NCBI GenBank assembly: GCA_016935045.1
Contig: JAFGRS010000495.1
Coordinates: 1-8,089, forward strand
Direction: 5' to 3'
DNA length: 8,089 nucleotides
DNA from: Lentisphaeria bacterium
GTDB lineage: Bacteria; Verrucomicrobiota; Lentisphaeria; Oligosphaerales; JAFGRS01
The translations under genes were made by a program, and so were the position numbers. Positions 1-7,921 of this stretch are shown piece after piece (position 1 is the first letter of the stretch; each line of letters opens with the position of its first letter). Below the pieces are notes generated by a model, which was given only the letters and a program-made list of their open reading frames with translations, was not told the origin of the DNA and made no database searches.

Positions 1-21
1 GCGCCTCCGCCGGGGTGGGGT

Positions 22-2163
22 TCAGGGATGTGGCTGGCACGGGGGCGTGTCCTCGTCCGGGTTGCGGAGCCACTGTCTGAGCGCGTCGCTGAGGGGCAGG
101 AGTTCGGTCACGGTGGCCTGGATTCCGGAGGGCATGGTGATGGGGGTGCCGACCCGGGCGCCGAGAAGGAGTCTGCCGAGGGGGGTGTCGTAGGAAAGGA
201 CGCGCAGTTCGGGGACGCTGTCCCAGAGTCCCAGGAGGTGATACGTCTCCGAGGTCCCCGTCTCCGTGAGCAGTCGCACGGTACAGCCTGGCACGGCGAC
301 GGCATTGACGGTGGCGTCGCTGAAGTCGGTGGGCCGGATTTCGTGGAGGTCGTTTTCGAGTTCGGCCCGTCGGGCGGTGAGGTACGCCTGCCGTTCCTTG
401 GCGGTCTTGAACTCGGCGTTTTCGCGCAGGTCTCCGTAGCTCCGTGCGTGGGCGATGGCGCGGGCGTTGGCGGGGATTTCGGTCTGGATGATCCGTTCGA
501 GTTCGCGGCGGCGGAGTTCGAAGCTGCGGACGGAGGTCACCTTGCCGACGGCCCTGCGGGAGGGTTCCTGGCGTTTTTCCTCGACGAGGTCCCTGGCCTC
601 GGGGAAGACGCGGACGATTTTGACCAGGAGGCTCTGGCGTTCTCCCCTGTCGAGGATCTGTGCGTGCCGGGTGGCGTGGATGAGTTCGGCGATCGCCTCG
701 GCGTCTCCGTCGCGCATGATCAGGCGCTGGAACTGGGGGTCGTCCATGAGCAGTTTGTGGAGGTCTTTGCGGGCCCTGATGAAGGCGCCGCGGACGGGTC
801 GCTGGAGGGTGCGGAACAGCAGCGACGGGCTGGCCAGGAGGCGGGCGGACGGTCCGCCGTTGCGGTAGAGCCAGACCAGGGCGTCGGCGCCGGGGTTGCC
901 GCGTTTGATGGCGCGGGTCACCGCATCGAGCAGGAGGGTTTCCTCCGGTACGCGTTGGTCGAGCAGGCGTTCCGCGTGGGGCCAGAGGCGGAGGGGCAGG
1001 GCCAGTGCGAGTTCGGCCAGGGCCGCGGCGCCCACGGCCGCGGCGGTCGCCTCGAACCAGGCAGGGCACAACCGCCCGGGAAGCCGGTCGGATTCGCCGG
1101 CGAAGGTCTCGGCTTCCTGCCAACAGAGGGCGTCCGATCCGAGGTCCCGGAGGAGCCCGCAGAGCCAGGGGAGGTTGCCGGCACGGTCGAAGAGCAGGGC
1201 GACGCATTCGGCGAAGAGGCTGGCGGCGTGGCGCTCCGGTGCCGCGGCACGCAGGATATCGGTTGCGCCGGTCAGGTCGGGGGGTTCCTCGGGGATGGCG
1301 GTGGCATCGCGCAGCAGTCCGGCCATTTCCTCGATGCTGCGGGCCTGGTCCCAGGTCCGGGTGGGGGAAGTGGTTCCGTTGTCGGCCCCGGTTTGGCCTT
1401 CGCTGGCGGCATGGGCATAGAGTTCGTCGTACCGGGTTTCCGGGAGGATTCGCGGGACCCAGAGGCTCCGGCGGGCGTCCGGTTCGGGGGCGGTCACGGC
1501 CACCAGGCTCGCCTCGAGTTCGCGCCGCAAGGCGTCGTTGGGCCTCAGCGCGGCGGCGGCATCGGGCTGTTGCAGGCAGCGTTCGGCCAGGGAGCCGGGC
1601 TGGATGAGGACGGTATTGCGCAGGACCACGTCGAGGGGCAGGGTGAGGGAGCGGGCATAGCGGATGCGGACATGCCCGGAGGCATCGTCCAGGTGCTGGA
1701 TGACGCCGAAGCCGTGGCTCGGGTCGAAACAGTGCACTCCCTGGCCGAGGATGGCGAGGAAGCGCCAGCGGCGCGGGATCTCGGTTGTGGGGACCCGGGG
1801 GTTGAGGACACCGAGTGCGGTGAGCAGTCCCGCGGGGTCGAGGTAGTCGGCAAAGTGCTGCCGGGCGAGGGCAGCGAGGAGGTCACGGAAGGCCCTGGTG
1901 TCGAAGCCCGCCTCGGCCAGGGCGAGGAGCAGGTCCCGCGCGTCCGCGGGCCGCTCCGGGTCAATGCCCTCCAGGCCGATGTCGAGGCCGGCCTGCCAGG
2001 CTTCGCGCAGGTCGGCCGGCCACCGGCTCATGGGCGGGCATGGCGCCTGCCGCAGGGCTTCGAGCACATCGCTGCGGGCCCGGGGGTCGCCTTCGGCCAG
2101 GCGCATGAACAGGTCATCGAGTTCTGCGGCGGTCGTTGCGGGGGTGGTGTCGGTGTGCGTCAT
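22..2163 (-). CDS. greA: Long GreA-family transcription elongation factor with ~540-residue N-terminal extension
   Basis: 713 residues; ordinary GreA is about 160. The last ~160 residues form a recognisable GreA/GreB unit. A helical hairpin (about 548-610) carries the motif GDLRENAEFKTAKERQ at 577-592, matching E. coli GDLKENAEYHAAREQ; D578 and E581 correspond to the two acidic tip residues that enter the RNA polymerase secondary channel and promote cleavage of backtracked RNA. An FKBP-like domain follows (about 615-700), including YDTPLGRLLLGARVG at 658-672. The preceding 540 residues are mostly helical and rich in Ala, Leu and Arg. Within them, 139-190 looks like a small beta barrel (HGFGVIQ at 150-156) resembling a CarD/Tudor-type RNA polymerase-binding domain. 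From memory, chlamydial GreA is also ~715 residues, so this is probably a PVC-type long GreA. No strong Shine-Dalgarno precedes the ATG at 2163. It is the last visible gene of a three-gene minus-strand operon. The GreA assignment is firm; the role of the N-terminal part is unknown. Confidence 0.88.
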   Translation of the reverse strand: MTHTDTTPATTAAELDDLFMRLAEGDPRARSDVLEALRQAPCPPMSRWPADLREAWQAGLDIGLEGIDPERPADARDLLLALAEAGFDTRAFRDLLAALARQHFADYLDPAGLLTALGVLNPRVPTTEIPRRWRFLAILGQGVHCFDPSHGFGVIQHLDDASGHVRIRYARSLTLPLDVVLRNTVLIQPGSLAERCLQQPDAAAALRPNDALRRELEASLVAVTAPEPDARRSLWVPRILPETRYDELYAHAASEGQTGADNGTTSPTRTWDQARSIEEMAGLLRDATAIPEEPPDLTGATDILRAAAPERHAASLFAECVALLFDRAGNLPWLCGLLRDLGSDALCWQEAETFAGESDRLPGRLCPAWFEATAAAVGAAALAELALALPLRLWPHAERLLDQRVPEETLLLDAVTRAIKRGNPGADALVWLYRNGGPSARLLASPSLLFRTLQRPVRGAFIRARKDLHKLLMDDPQFQRLIMRDGDAEAIAELIHATRHAQILDRGERQSLLVKIVRVFPEARDLVEEKRQEPSRRAVGKVTSVRSFELRRRELERIIQTEIPANARAIAHARSYGDLRENAEFKTAKERQAYLTARRAELENDLHEIRPTDFSDATVNAVAVPGCTVRLLTETGTSETYHLLGLWDSVPELRVLSYDTPLGRLLLGARVGTPITMPSGIQATVTELLPLSDALRQWLRNPDEDTPPCQPHP

Positions 2164-2188
2164 GGTTGGGGGCTTGCGGGGCGGCGGC

Positions 2189-2757
2189 TTACCACCGTCG
2201 GATCTCCGGGTTCAGTTTCTTGTAGTTGGCCGCGGCGCTGTCGGCGAGGGCCTCGAGTTCGCGCCGGCTCAGGGGGCAATGCAGCAGGATCGAGGTGGGG
2301 TCGTCCGAGGAGCGGGGGACCACGGTCGTGGCCACCAGGAACCCGTCCACCAGCACGGCCAGCGAATCCCCGGGGAACTCACGGCAGGCCTGCATCCAGC
2401 GGATCGAGCCGTGGCGGTCGAGCTGCAGGCGGAGTGCCGGACGGGCGGGATCGCCGGTCTCCTCCACCCGGGCGGCCACGATCTCCTTGCTCGAAAGCAC
2501 GGGGAAATGGGACACGTAGGCGCCGTGCTCCCCCGATGGGTCCGTCACCGGTCTGACCCCCTGGCCGGGGATCAGGTCCCCCCGCGCGAAGGTGTGCAGA
2601 CCCAGGCTCTGCGCCAGAACCTGGTTCTGGCTGCGCCAGCCCGTGAACACCATGCATCCGCCCGGCAGCAGGCACAGCAGCGCGAACAGGGTCCCGGAGA
2701 GGGTTGCCCAGGCGCCAGGGCGCATGGCGAGGCGGGAAGCGGTGGCGGGCATGGGTG

Positions 2758-2761
<4 letters not shown>
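2189..2761 (-). CDS. Membrane-anchored protein resembling a free-standing SecD P1-head subdomain
   Basis: 190 residues. An N-terminal hydrophobic segment (about 19-40, preceded by Arg10 and Arg14) should act as a membrane anchor or signal. It ends in LLPGGC, but Pro at -3 makes this a poor lipobox, so lipidation is uncertain. The rest (about 80-175) matches the order of elements in the P1 head of SecD: FPVLSSKEIVAARV (86-99), LRLQLDRHGSIRWM (110-123), LAVLVDGFLVATTVV (134-148), then PLSRRELEALAD (163-174). The SecDF in this window has equivalents in the same order: IFIKETAEELDGSEV, ISLELKDRGARQF, LAIVMDGRVYSAP and FTFDEAKRLAG. The SecD transmembrane domain and the D-containing proton-relay helix are absent, so it cannot be a full translocation motor. 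Its ATG overlaps the regulator's stop by 4 bp (ATGA at 2758-2761), suggesting translational coupling. A second Met at residue 4 is a possible start. The gene is real with good confidence; the SecD-like reading rests on alignment by eye. Confidence 0.75.
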
Positions 2762-4146
<1,385 letters not shown>

Positions 4147-4261
4147 AGATCGGGACGGGCCTTTCCACAGCCGTTGTCGGACCATCCTGCCGAGACGCGG
4201 CGTTCTCGCGGGGGCATGGGGCCGCCGAAGGGGGCTGTCCGCCGCCCCGCGGTGCGCCGTA

Positions 4262-4289
4262 ACCGTACGCTGTCGGGCGGGGTTTGCAA
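4262..4289 (-). promoter_or_regulatory. Weak candidate promoter for the regulator operon
   Basis: Reading the minus strand, TTGCAA (4284-4289) is followed after 16 bases by TACGGT (4262-4267). Each hexamer matches the sigma-70 consensus at about four positions or fewer. It sits about 115 bases upstream of the regulator's start. No good -24/-12 (sigma-54) element was found here. This is a suggestion from spacing only. Confidence 0.25.
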
Positions 4290-4292
4290 ACC
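4281..4292. repeat. 12 bp perfect palindrome GGTTTGCAAACC
   Basis: A perfect 6+6 palindrome without spacer, in otherwise very GC-rich sequence, overlapping the -35 of the candidate minus-strand promoter. The position suits a dimeric repressor's operator, but a single site in one window cannot establish that. Confidence 0.4.
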
Positions 4293-4311
4293 TTCCAGGG
4301 TGGGTGTAATG

Positions 4312-4454
4312 CCTCAGCGAGGACAGGAAAGACTCGGGAATCGGCTCAGCAGGAGCTTCGCCCTCCAGTCCGAACCGGGTACGCGACGTCCCATTCCCTG
4401 GAGGGCGAAGCTCCTGCTGAGCCGATTCCCGGGTCTTTCCTGCTTTCACTGAAG
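4312..4454. repeat. Large inverted repeat (43 bp arms, 29 bp loop), dispersed-repeat or MITE-like
   Basis: The core arms are 4326-4368 and 4398-4440. They are reverse complements over 43 bases with one mismatch (T4334 against G4432, which is a G-U pair in RNA), separated by 29 unpaired bases. A weaker outer part (4312-4325 with 4441-4454) pairs at 9 of 14 positions. Each arm contains GGAGCTTCGCCCTCC, which can also fold alone. Translated, the arms give EGEAPAEP on one reading and GSAGASPSR on the other, phrases I recall from many spurious proteins in PVC genomes, so this is probably one copy of a dispersed family. No transposase and no clear target-site duplication flank it. Confidence 0.9.
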
Positions 4455-4480
4455 GGTTCCGCGGTTTCGCCGTGTGTCGA

Positions 4481-4509
4481 TTGGCAAGCCGGGAACCTGC
4501 GTATACATT
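4481..4509 (+). promoter_or_regulatory. Candidate sigma-70-type promoter for yajC-secDF
   Basis: TTGGCA (4481-4486) followed by a 17-base spacer and TACATT (4504-4509); the overlapping TATACA at 4502-4507 would give a 15-base spacer. This is the best -35/-10 pair in the intergenic region. It predicts an untranslated leader of roughly 100 bases before yajC. No mapped start is available. Confidence 0.45.
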
Positions 4510-4600
4510 TTCGGACTGGTCTGCCGCAGGTACGGCATGCGCGGGATCCGGCCCGGGTCCCGACGTTCTTGGCGACCGGGCGGTTGCTGTTTCTGACTGT

Positions 4601-4604
4601 GGAG
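4601..4604 (+). promoter_or_regulatory. Ribosome binding site of yajC
   Basis: GGAG, nine bases before the ATG at 4614. It supports this start over the in-frame upstream positions, which would add 110 residues of translated repeat and leader. Confidence 0.6.
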
Positions 4605-4613
4605 TGTGAATCC

Positions 4614-5048
4614 ATGCAGGGCTTGTTGTGGATCCCGATCCTGGCGGCGCAGGCGCCGGGGGGGGCGCCTCCCGGGGGTGGCGGTCTCTTTGGTCCGATG
4701 GGGTACATGATTCTGTTGTTGGGGATCATGTACTTCCTCATCTTCCGTCCTCAGCAGCAGAAGCAGAAGGAGCACCGCCAGATGGTGAGCCGTCTGAAGG
4801 CCGGGGACCGGGTGGTGACCACGGGGGGCATTCACGGCGTGGTTGCGGGAGTGGAGGAGTCGACGCTGATGCTGCGGGTGGCGGACGGGGTCGAGATCAA
4901 GCTGGTCCGTTCGGCCGTGGGCTCGGTGATCGAGGAGGCGTCCGCGGACGGCAAGCCGGAGTCCGGGGAGGCCGAGGAGGTCCGCGAGGGGCGGGACGCA
5001 GGGGTGTCGCGGGCGGTGGACCGGGCGCGGCGTCGCCGGCGGCGGTGA
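4614..5048 (+). CDS. yajC: Sec translocase accessory subunit YajC
   Basis: 144 residues, somewhat longer than typical YajC (~110). A Gly/Pro-rich N-terminus (15-24) leads into one transmembrane helix (about 29-44, GYMILLLGIMYFLIF). Then comes the YajC hallmark RPQQQKQKEHRQM (45-57) and the small cytoplasmic domain LKAGDRVVTTGGIHGVV (61-77). The protein joins SecDF at the inner membrane as an accessory complex of SecYEG. The extra length is a charged C-terminal tail (about 107-144), Glu-rich and then Arg-rich, ending in six consecutive arginines before the stop. The start is chosen for its GGAG site and because the membrane helix then lies at the usual distance from the N-terminus. It is followed by secDF on the same strand, the standard yajC-secD-secF order. 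Confidence 0.96.
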   Translation: MQGLLWIPILAAQAPGGAPPGGGGLFGPMGYMILLLGIMYFLIFRPQQQKQKEHRQMVSRLKAGDRVVTTGGIHGVVAGVEESTLMLRVADGVEIKLVRSAVGSVIEEASADGKPESGEAEEVREGRDAGVSRAVDRARRRRRR

Positions 5049-5070
5049 GGATCTCCCGGAGGAGTTTCCC

Positions 5071-5096
5071 GGGCGGGGGGCTTCGCCCCGGGACCC
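5071..5096 (+). repeat. GC-rich hairpin in the yajC-secDF gap
   Basis: GGGGC (5077-5081) and GCCCC (5085-5089) enclose a three-base TTC loop, inside a wider GC-rich patch of G-runs followed by C-runs. No T-tract follows, so it is unlikely to be a factor-independent terminator. It could partly attenuate transcription, protect mRNA ends, or be another short dispersed repeat. The remainder of the 134 bp gap (5049-5182) shows no gene and no convincing promoter. Confidence 0.5.
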
Positions 5097-5182
5097 CGGG
5101 CCAGGCATGGCCGCCGGAGTGCCGTGGACTGGGCCGAGGACAGAGAGAGTCCGTGTACGGGTCTTGAGAGAAAGCGTGCTTC

Positions 5183-7882
5183 ATGAAACGAACACTCGTA
5201 TGGCGTTGGGTGCTCATCGGCGTGGTGATGGTGGGGTGGTTCGCGTCCCTGTTCCCGCTCCACGACCGGGAGTTCCTGGTCATCTTCGAACGCCTGGCCG
5301 GGCGGCGCGTGGCGCGTCTGCAATCCGAGGCCACGGACTTGGCCCAGGCGGCCGACGGGCTGAAGAACAGACTCGAAGCAGTGACCGAGAAGGACAGCGA
5401 GGAGTACCGCAAACTCCAGAAGAAGCACGAGACGGCCCGCGCCGATGCCGATGCGGCCGCCGCCGCCGTGAAGACCTACGAGGACCTCATGAGCCGGGCC
5501 GCCGCCATGCGGGCGGAAAACCCGGAACTGGCACAGTACAAGAGCATCGAACTGGCCGCCAAGGGCGATGCCAACCACGGCCGCGTGCGGCTCACCGAGT
5601 ATGTCCCCATTCCGGGATCCCCGAAAGCATCCAATAAGAGAGTGCTCAAATTTGTCCGCGATAAAGCGGCGGGACGGCTGCGTCTGGGTCTGGATCTTCG
5701 GGGGGGTACGGAGTTTGTGATCAGTTTCAGCGAGGAGGAAGCGGCGGAGCGGGACAAGAATGCGGAGCAGGTTCGTGATCAGATCATCGAGATTCTGCGC
5801 AATCGTCTGGACATGATGGGGTTGGTGGAGCCGGAGATCAAGCCGTTGGGGCGGAACACGTTGTCGGTGCGGATGCCGATGTTGGGTGAGGGTGCGAAGG
5901 CGGACATTCGGGACCTGCTGAAGCAGCAGGCGAACCTGCAGTTCTACCTGGTGGATCCCGCGAACGCGCAGAAGGTGGCGGAGTATCGGGCGGACCCGGT
6001 GGGGTTCACGCCTTCTCCGGGGTACCGCTACGCCGAGATCGAGGGGGAAGAGGACGGCGAGACGGTGACGGAGGTGATCTTCATCAAGGAGACAGCGGAG
6101 GAGTTGGACGGCAGCGAGGTGCAGCGTGCCTCGCCGGCCCCGAGCGAGTTTGGCAACTGGTGGCGGATCAGCCTCGAGTTGAAGGACCGGGGGGCGCGGC
6201 AGTTTGCCAGGATCACCACGGACCATGTGAACGAGCGTCTGGCGATTGTGATGGATGGCCGCGTGTACAGCGCGCCCAACATCAACGAGCCGATCACGGG
6301 TGGGCGTGCGGAGATCACGGGGGATTTCACCTTTGACGAGGCCAAGCGTCTGGCGGGGGTGATCGAGTCCGGCAATCTGCCGGTGAACATCACCATCGAC
6401 AGCGAATTCGGCACCGACCCGACGTTGGGGGCGGACTCGATCCGCAGCGGCATCTGGGCGGCGGTGGCCGGGCTGCTGCTGGTGGTGGCCTTCATGGTGT
6501 ACTACTACCGCTTTGCGGGGGTGGTGGCGGTGCTGGCCCTGGCCTGCAACATGCTGCTGGTGCTCGGGACGCTGACCCTGAGCCGGGCGACGATCACCCT
6601 GCCGGGCATTGCGGGGATGGTGCTGACCATCGGTATGGCCGTGGACGCGAACGTGCTGATCTTCGAGCGCATCCGCGAAGAACTGCGCAACGGCAAGACC
6701 ATTGGCAATGCGATCAAGGCGGGGTATTCGCGGGCCTTCGTGACGATTTTGGACTCGAACCTGACCACCCTGCTGACGGCCCTCATTCTCTACCAGTTCG
6801 GCACGGGGCCGATCAAGGGGTTCGCGGTGACGTTGGGCATCGGCATCGTGGCGAGCATGTTCACGTCCCTGTTCATGACGCGCTGCGTCTTCGACACGCG
6901 TCTGGAGACGGGCAGGTTCACGCATCTCGGCATGAATGCGATCAAGGCGATCACCGACTGCCGGTATGACTTCCTGGGGGTGAAGAGGGTGACCACCATC
7001 GCCTCGGTCAGCCTGGTGGCGCTGGCCATGATCTGCCTGGTCGGCCGGGGTCGGGATGCCCTCAGCATCGACTTCGCCGGGGGTACGGAGATCTCCTACG
7101 ACATCCAGGGCGAAGAACCCGATGTGGCGGCGGTGCGCGGGCACCTCAACCAGCAGGGGTTCTCGAACATCCGGGTCGGCTACAAGTTCAGCGGCGCCAC
7201 CGGTATGCGGATGCTCGAAGTGGTGCTGCCGAAGACATCCACCAACGAGACCGACAGACTGGACACGGCGGTTGTCGAGCAGTCCCTGAACAGCGCCTTC
7301 CCCTCGGCGCGGCTGAAGCAGGTGCAGACCAACAGCGTCGGCAACCTGGTGGGAGCCCAGTTCCAGATGCGGGCCCTGCTTGCGGCATTTCTGGCGATTC
7401 TCGGGATTGTGGTCTACATCAGCTTCCGCTTTGAGTTTGCCTACGCGGTGGCGTCCGTCATTGCCCTGCTTCACGACGTGATCATTGCGGCCGGGCTGTA
7501 CCTGCTCCTGGGCTGGTTCGGCGGGGGCCGGCAGCTGTCGTTGCCGGTGGTGGCCGCACTGCTGACCATCATCGGCTACTCGCTGAACGACACGATCGTG
7601 GTCTTCGACCGCATCCGGGAGGACCTCTCCCTGCACCGGAACCGGAGCTACGTGGACATCGTCAACCTGAGCATCAACCAGACCCTGAGCCGTACCACGC
7701 TGACCAGCTTGACGACCCTGATCGTCGTCGTTACCCTCTTCATCTTCGGCGGCGGCGCCATCAACGACTTCGCCCTCGTCATGCTCCTCGGCGTGGTCGT
7801 GGGAACCTACTCGTCCATCTTCGTCGCCAGCGCGATCATCGCGACTTGGCACCGTCGCGGGCGGGCCACCGCGAAAGACTGA
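5183..7882 (+). CDS. secDF: Fused protein-export membrane protein SecDF
   Basis: 899 residues with SecD (about 1-590) and SecF (about 594-899) in one chain. These proteins use the proton gradient to pull exported proteins out of SecYEG on the periplasmic side. SecD part: first membrane helix (about 5-25), conserved LGLDLRGG (168-175), a P1 periplasmic domain with the head subdomain around 300-400 (LAIVMDGRVYSAP), then five helices (about 425-570) with GMAVDANVLIFERIREE, where D488 corresponds to the proton-relay Asp of SecD. SecF part: RYDFLG at 594, IDFAGGTE around 629-636, and later helices including GYSLNDTIVVFDRIRED with D803. All key residues are intact. Unusual: about 45-115 is a charged, Ala/Glu/Lys-rich predicted coiled coil inserted between the first helix and the P1 domain. 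No strong Shine-Dalgarno precedes the ATG, only a purine-rich GAGAGAAAG about ten bases or more upstream. Confidence 0.98.
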   Translation: MKRTLVWRWVLIGVVMVGWFASLFPLHDREFLVIFERLAGRRVARLQSEATDLAQAADGLKNRLEAVTEKDSEEYRKLQKKHETARADADAAAAAVKTYEDLMSRAAAMRAENPELAQYKSIELAAKGDANHGRVRLTEYVPIPGSPKASNKRVLKFVRDKAAGRLRLGLDLRGGTEFVISFSEEEAAERDKNAEQVRDQIIEILRNRLDMMGLVEPEIKPLGRNTLSVRMPMLGEGAKADIRDLLKQQANLQFYLVDPANAQKVAEYRADPVGFTPSPGYRYAEIEGEEDGETVTEVIFIKETAEELDGSEVQRASPAPSEFGNWWRISLELKDRGARQFARITTDHVNERLAIVMDGRVYSAPNINEPITGGRAEITGDFTFDEAKRLAGVIESGNLPVNITIDSEFGTDPTLGADSIRSGIWAAVAGLLLVVAFMVYYYRFAGVVAVLALACNMLLVLGTLTLSRATITLPGIAGMVLTIGMAVDANVLIFERIREELRNGKTIGNAIKAGYSRAFVTILDSNLTTLLTALILYQFGTGPIKGFAVTLGIGIVASMFTSLFMTRCVFDTRLETGRFTHLGMNAIKAITDCRYDFLGVKRVTTIASVSLVALAMICLVGRGRDALSIDFAGGTEISYDIQGEEPDVAAVRGHLNQQGFSNIRVGYKFSGATGMRMLEVVLPKTSTNETDRLDTAVVEQSLNSAFPSARLKQVQTNSVGNLVGAQFQMRALLAAFLAILGIVVYISFRFEFAYAVASVIALLHDVIIAAGLYLLLGWFGGGRQLSLPVVAALLTIIGYSLNDTIVVFDRIREDLSLHRNRSYVDIVNLSINQTLSRTTLTSLTTLIVVVTLFIFGGGAINDFALVMLLGVVVGTYSSIFVASAIIATWHRRGRATAKD

Positions 7883-7896
7883 GGAAGGCGCCCAAA

Positions 7897-7914
7897 CGTC
7901 GGGCCCGTCCGACG
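7897..7914. terminator. Possible bidirectional hairpin between convergent secDF and thiE-like gene
   Basis: CGTCGG (7897-7902) and CCGACG (7909-7914) form a perfect 6 bp stem with a 6-base loop in the 39-base gap between the two stop codons. The position is right for a shared 3'-end structure. No U-tract is present on either strand, so termination would have to be factor-dependent, or the hairpin only stabilises the mRNA end. Confidence 0.35.
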
Positions 7915-7921
7915 GGTCCGA

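Larger units (their letters stand above)
4147..4613. other. Divergent intergenic region between regulator operon and yajC-secDF
   Basis: 467 bases without a convincing gene. Open frames running through it on both strands are translations of the inverted repeat and lack conserved protein features. From left to right it holds a weak minus-strand promoter candidate overlapping a 12 bp palindrome, the large inverted repeat at 4312-4454, and a plus-strand sigma-70-like promoter candidate. The repeat therefore lies between the two promoters and would not be in either mRNA if they are correct. Confidence 0.8.

Noticed and set aside
28..2556. Open frame of 842 codons on the plus strand
   Set aside because: It lies antisense to the GreA-like and SecD-like genes. 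The translation is Gly/Glu/Val-rich low-complexity with no recognisable domain, as expected for the antisense of GC-rich genes; the minus-strand frames carry clear motifs.
4147..4449. N-terminal extension of the response regulator by 101 residues
   Set aside because: The extra residues are translation of the inverted repeat and intergenic DNA. The receiver domain starts properly at the ATG at 4146.
4312..4454. CRISPR repeats or an insertion sequence
   Set aside because: There is a single inverted pair without spacers, no cas gene, no transposase frame and no clear target-site duplication.
4284..4613. Upstream start for yajC, adding 110 residues
   Set aside because: The extension is translated repeat and leader, and would place the YajC membrane helix far from the N-terminus. 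The ATG at 4614 has a GGAG site.
4147..4613. Sigma-54 (-24/-12) promoter in the divergent region
   Set aside because: I looked for TGGCAC followed by TTGC at the right spacing on both strands and found no convincing match.
5071..5096. Factor-independent terminator after yajC
   Set aside because: The stem is only five pairs in its unambiguous part and no T-tract follows; termination here would also cut off secDF, which appears to belong to the same operon.
4832..7852. Open frame of 1006 codons on the minus strand
   Set aside because: It is antisense to secDF and part of yajC. The product is His/Arg/Gln-rich low-complexity, while the plus-strand frame encodes intact SecDF.
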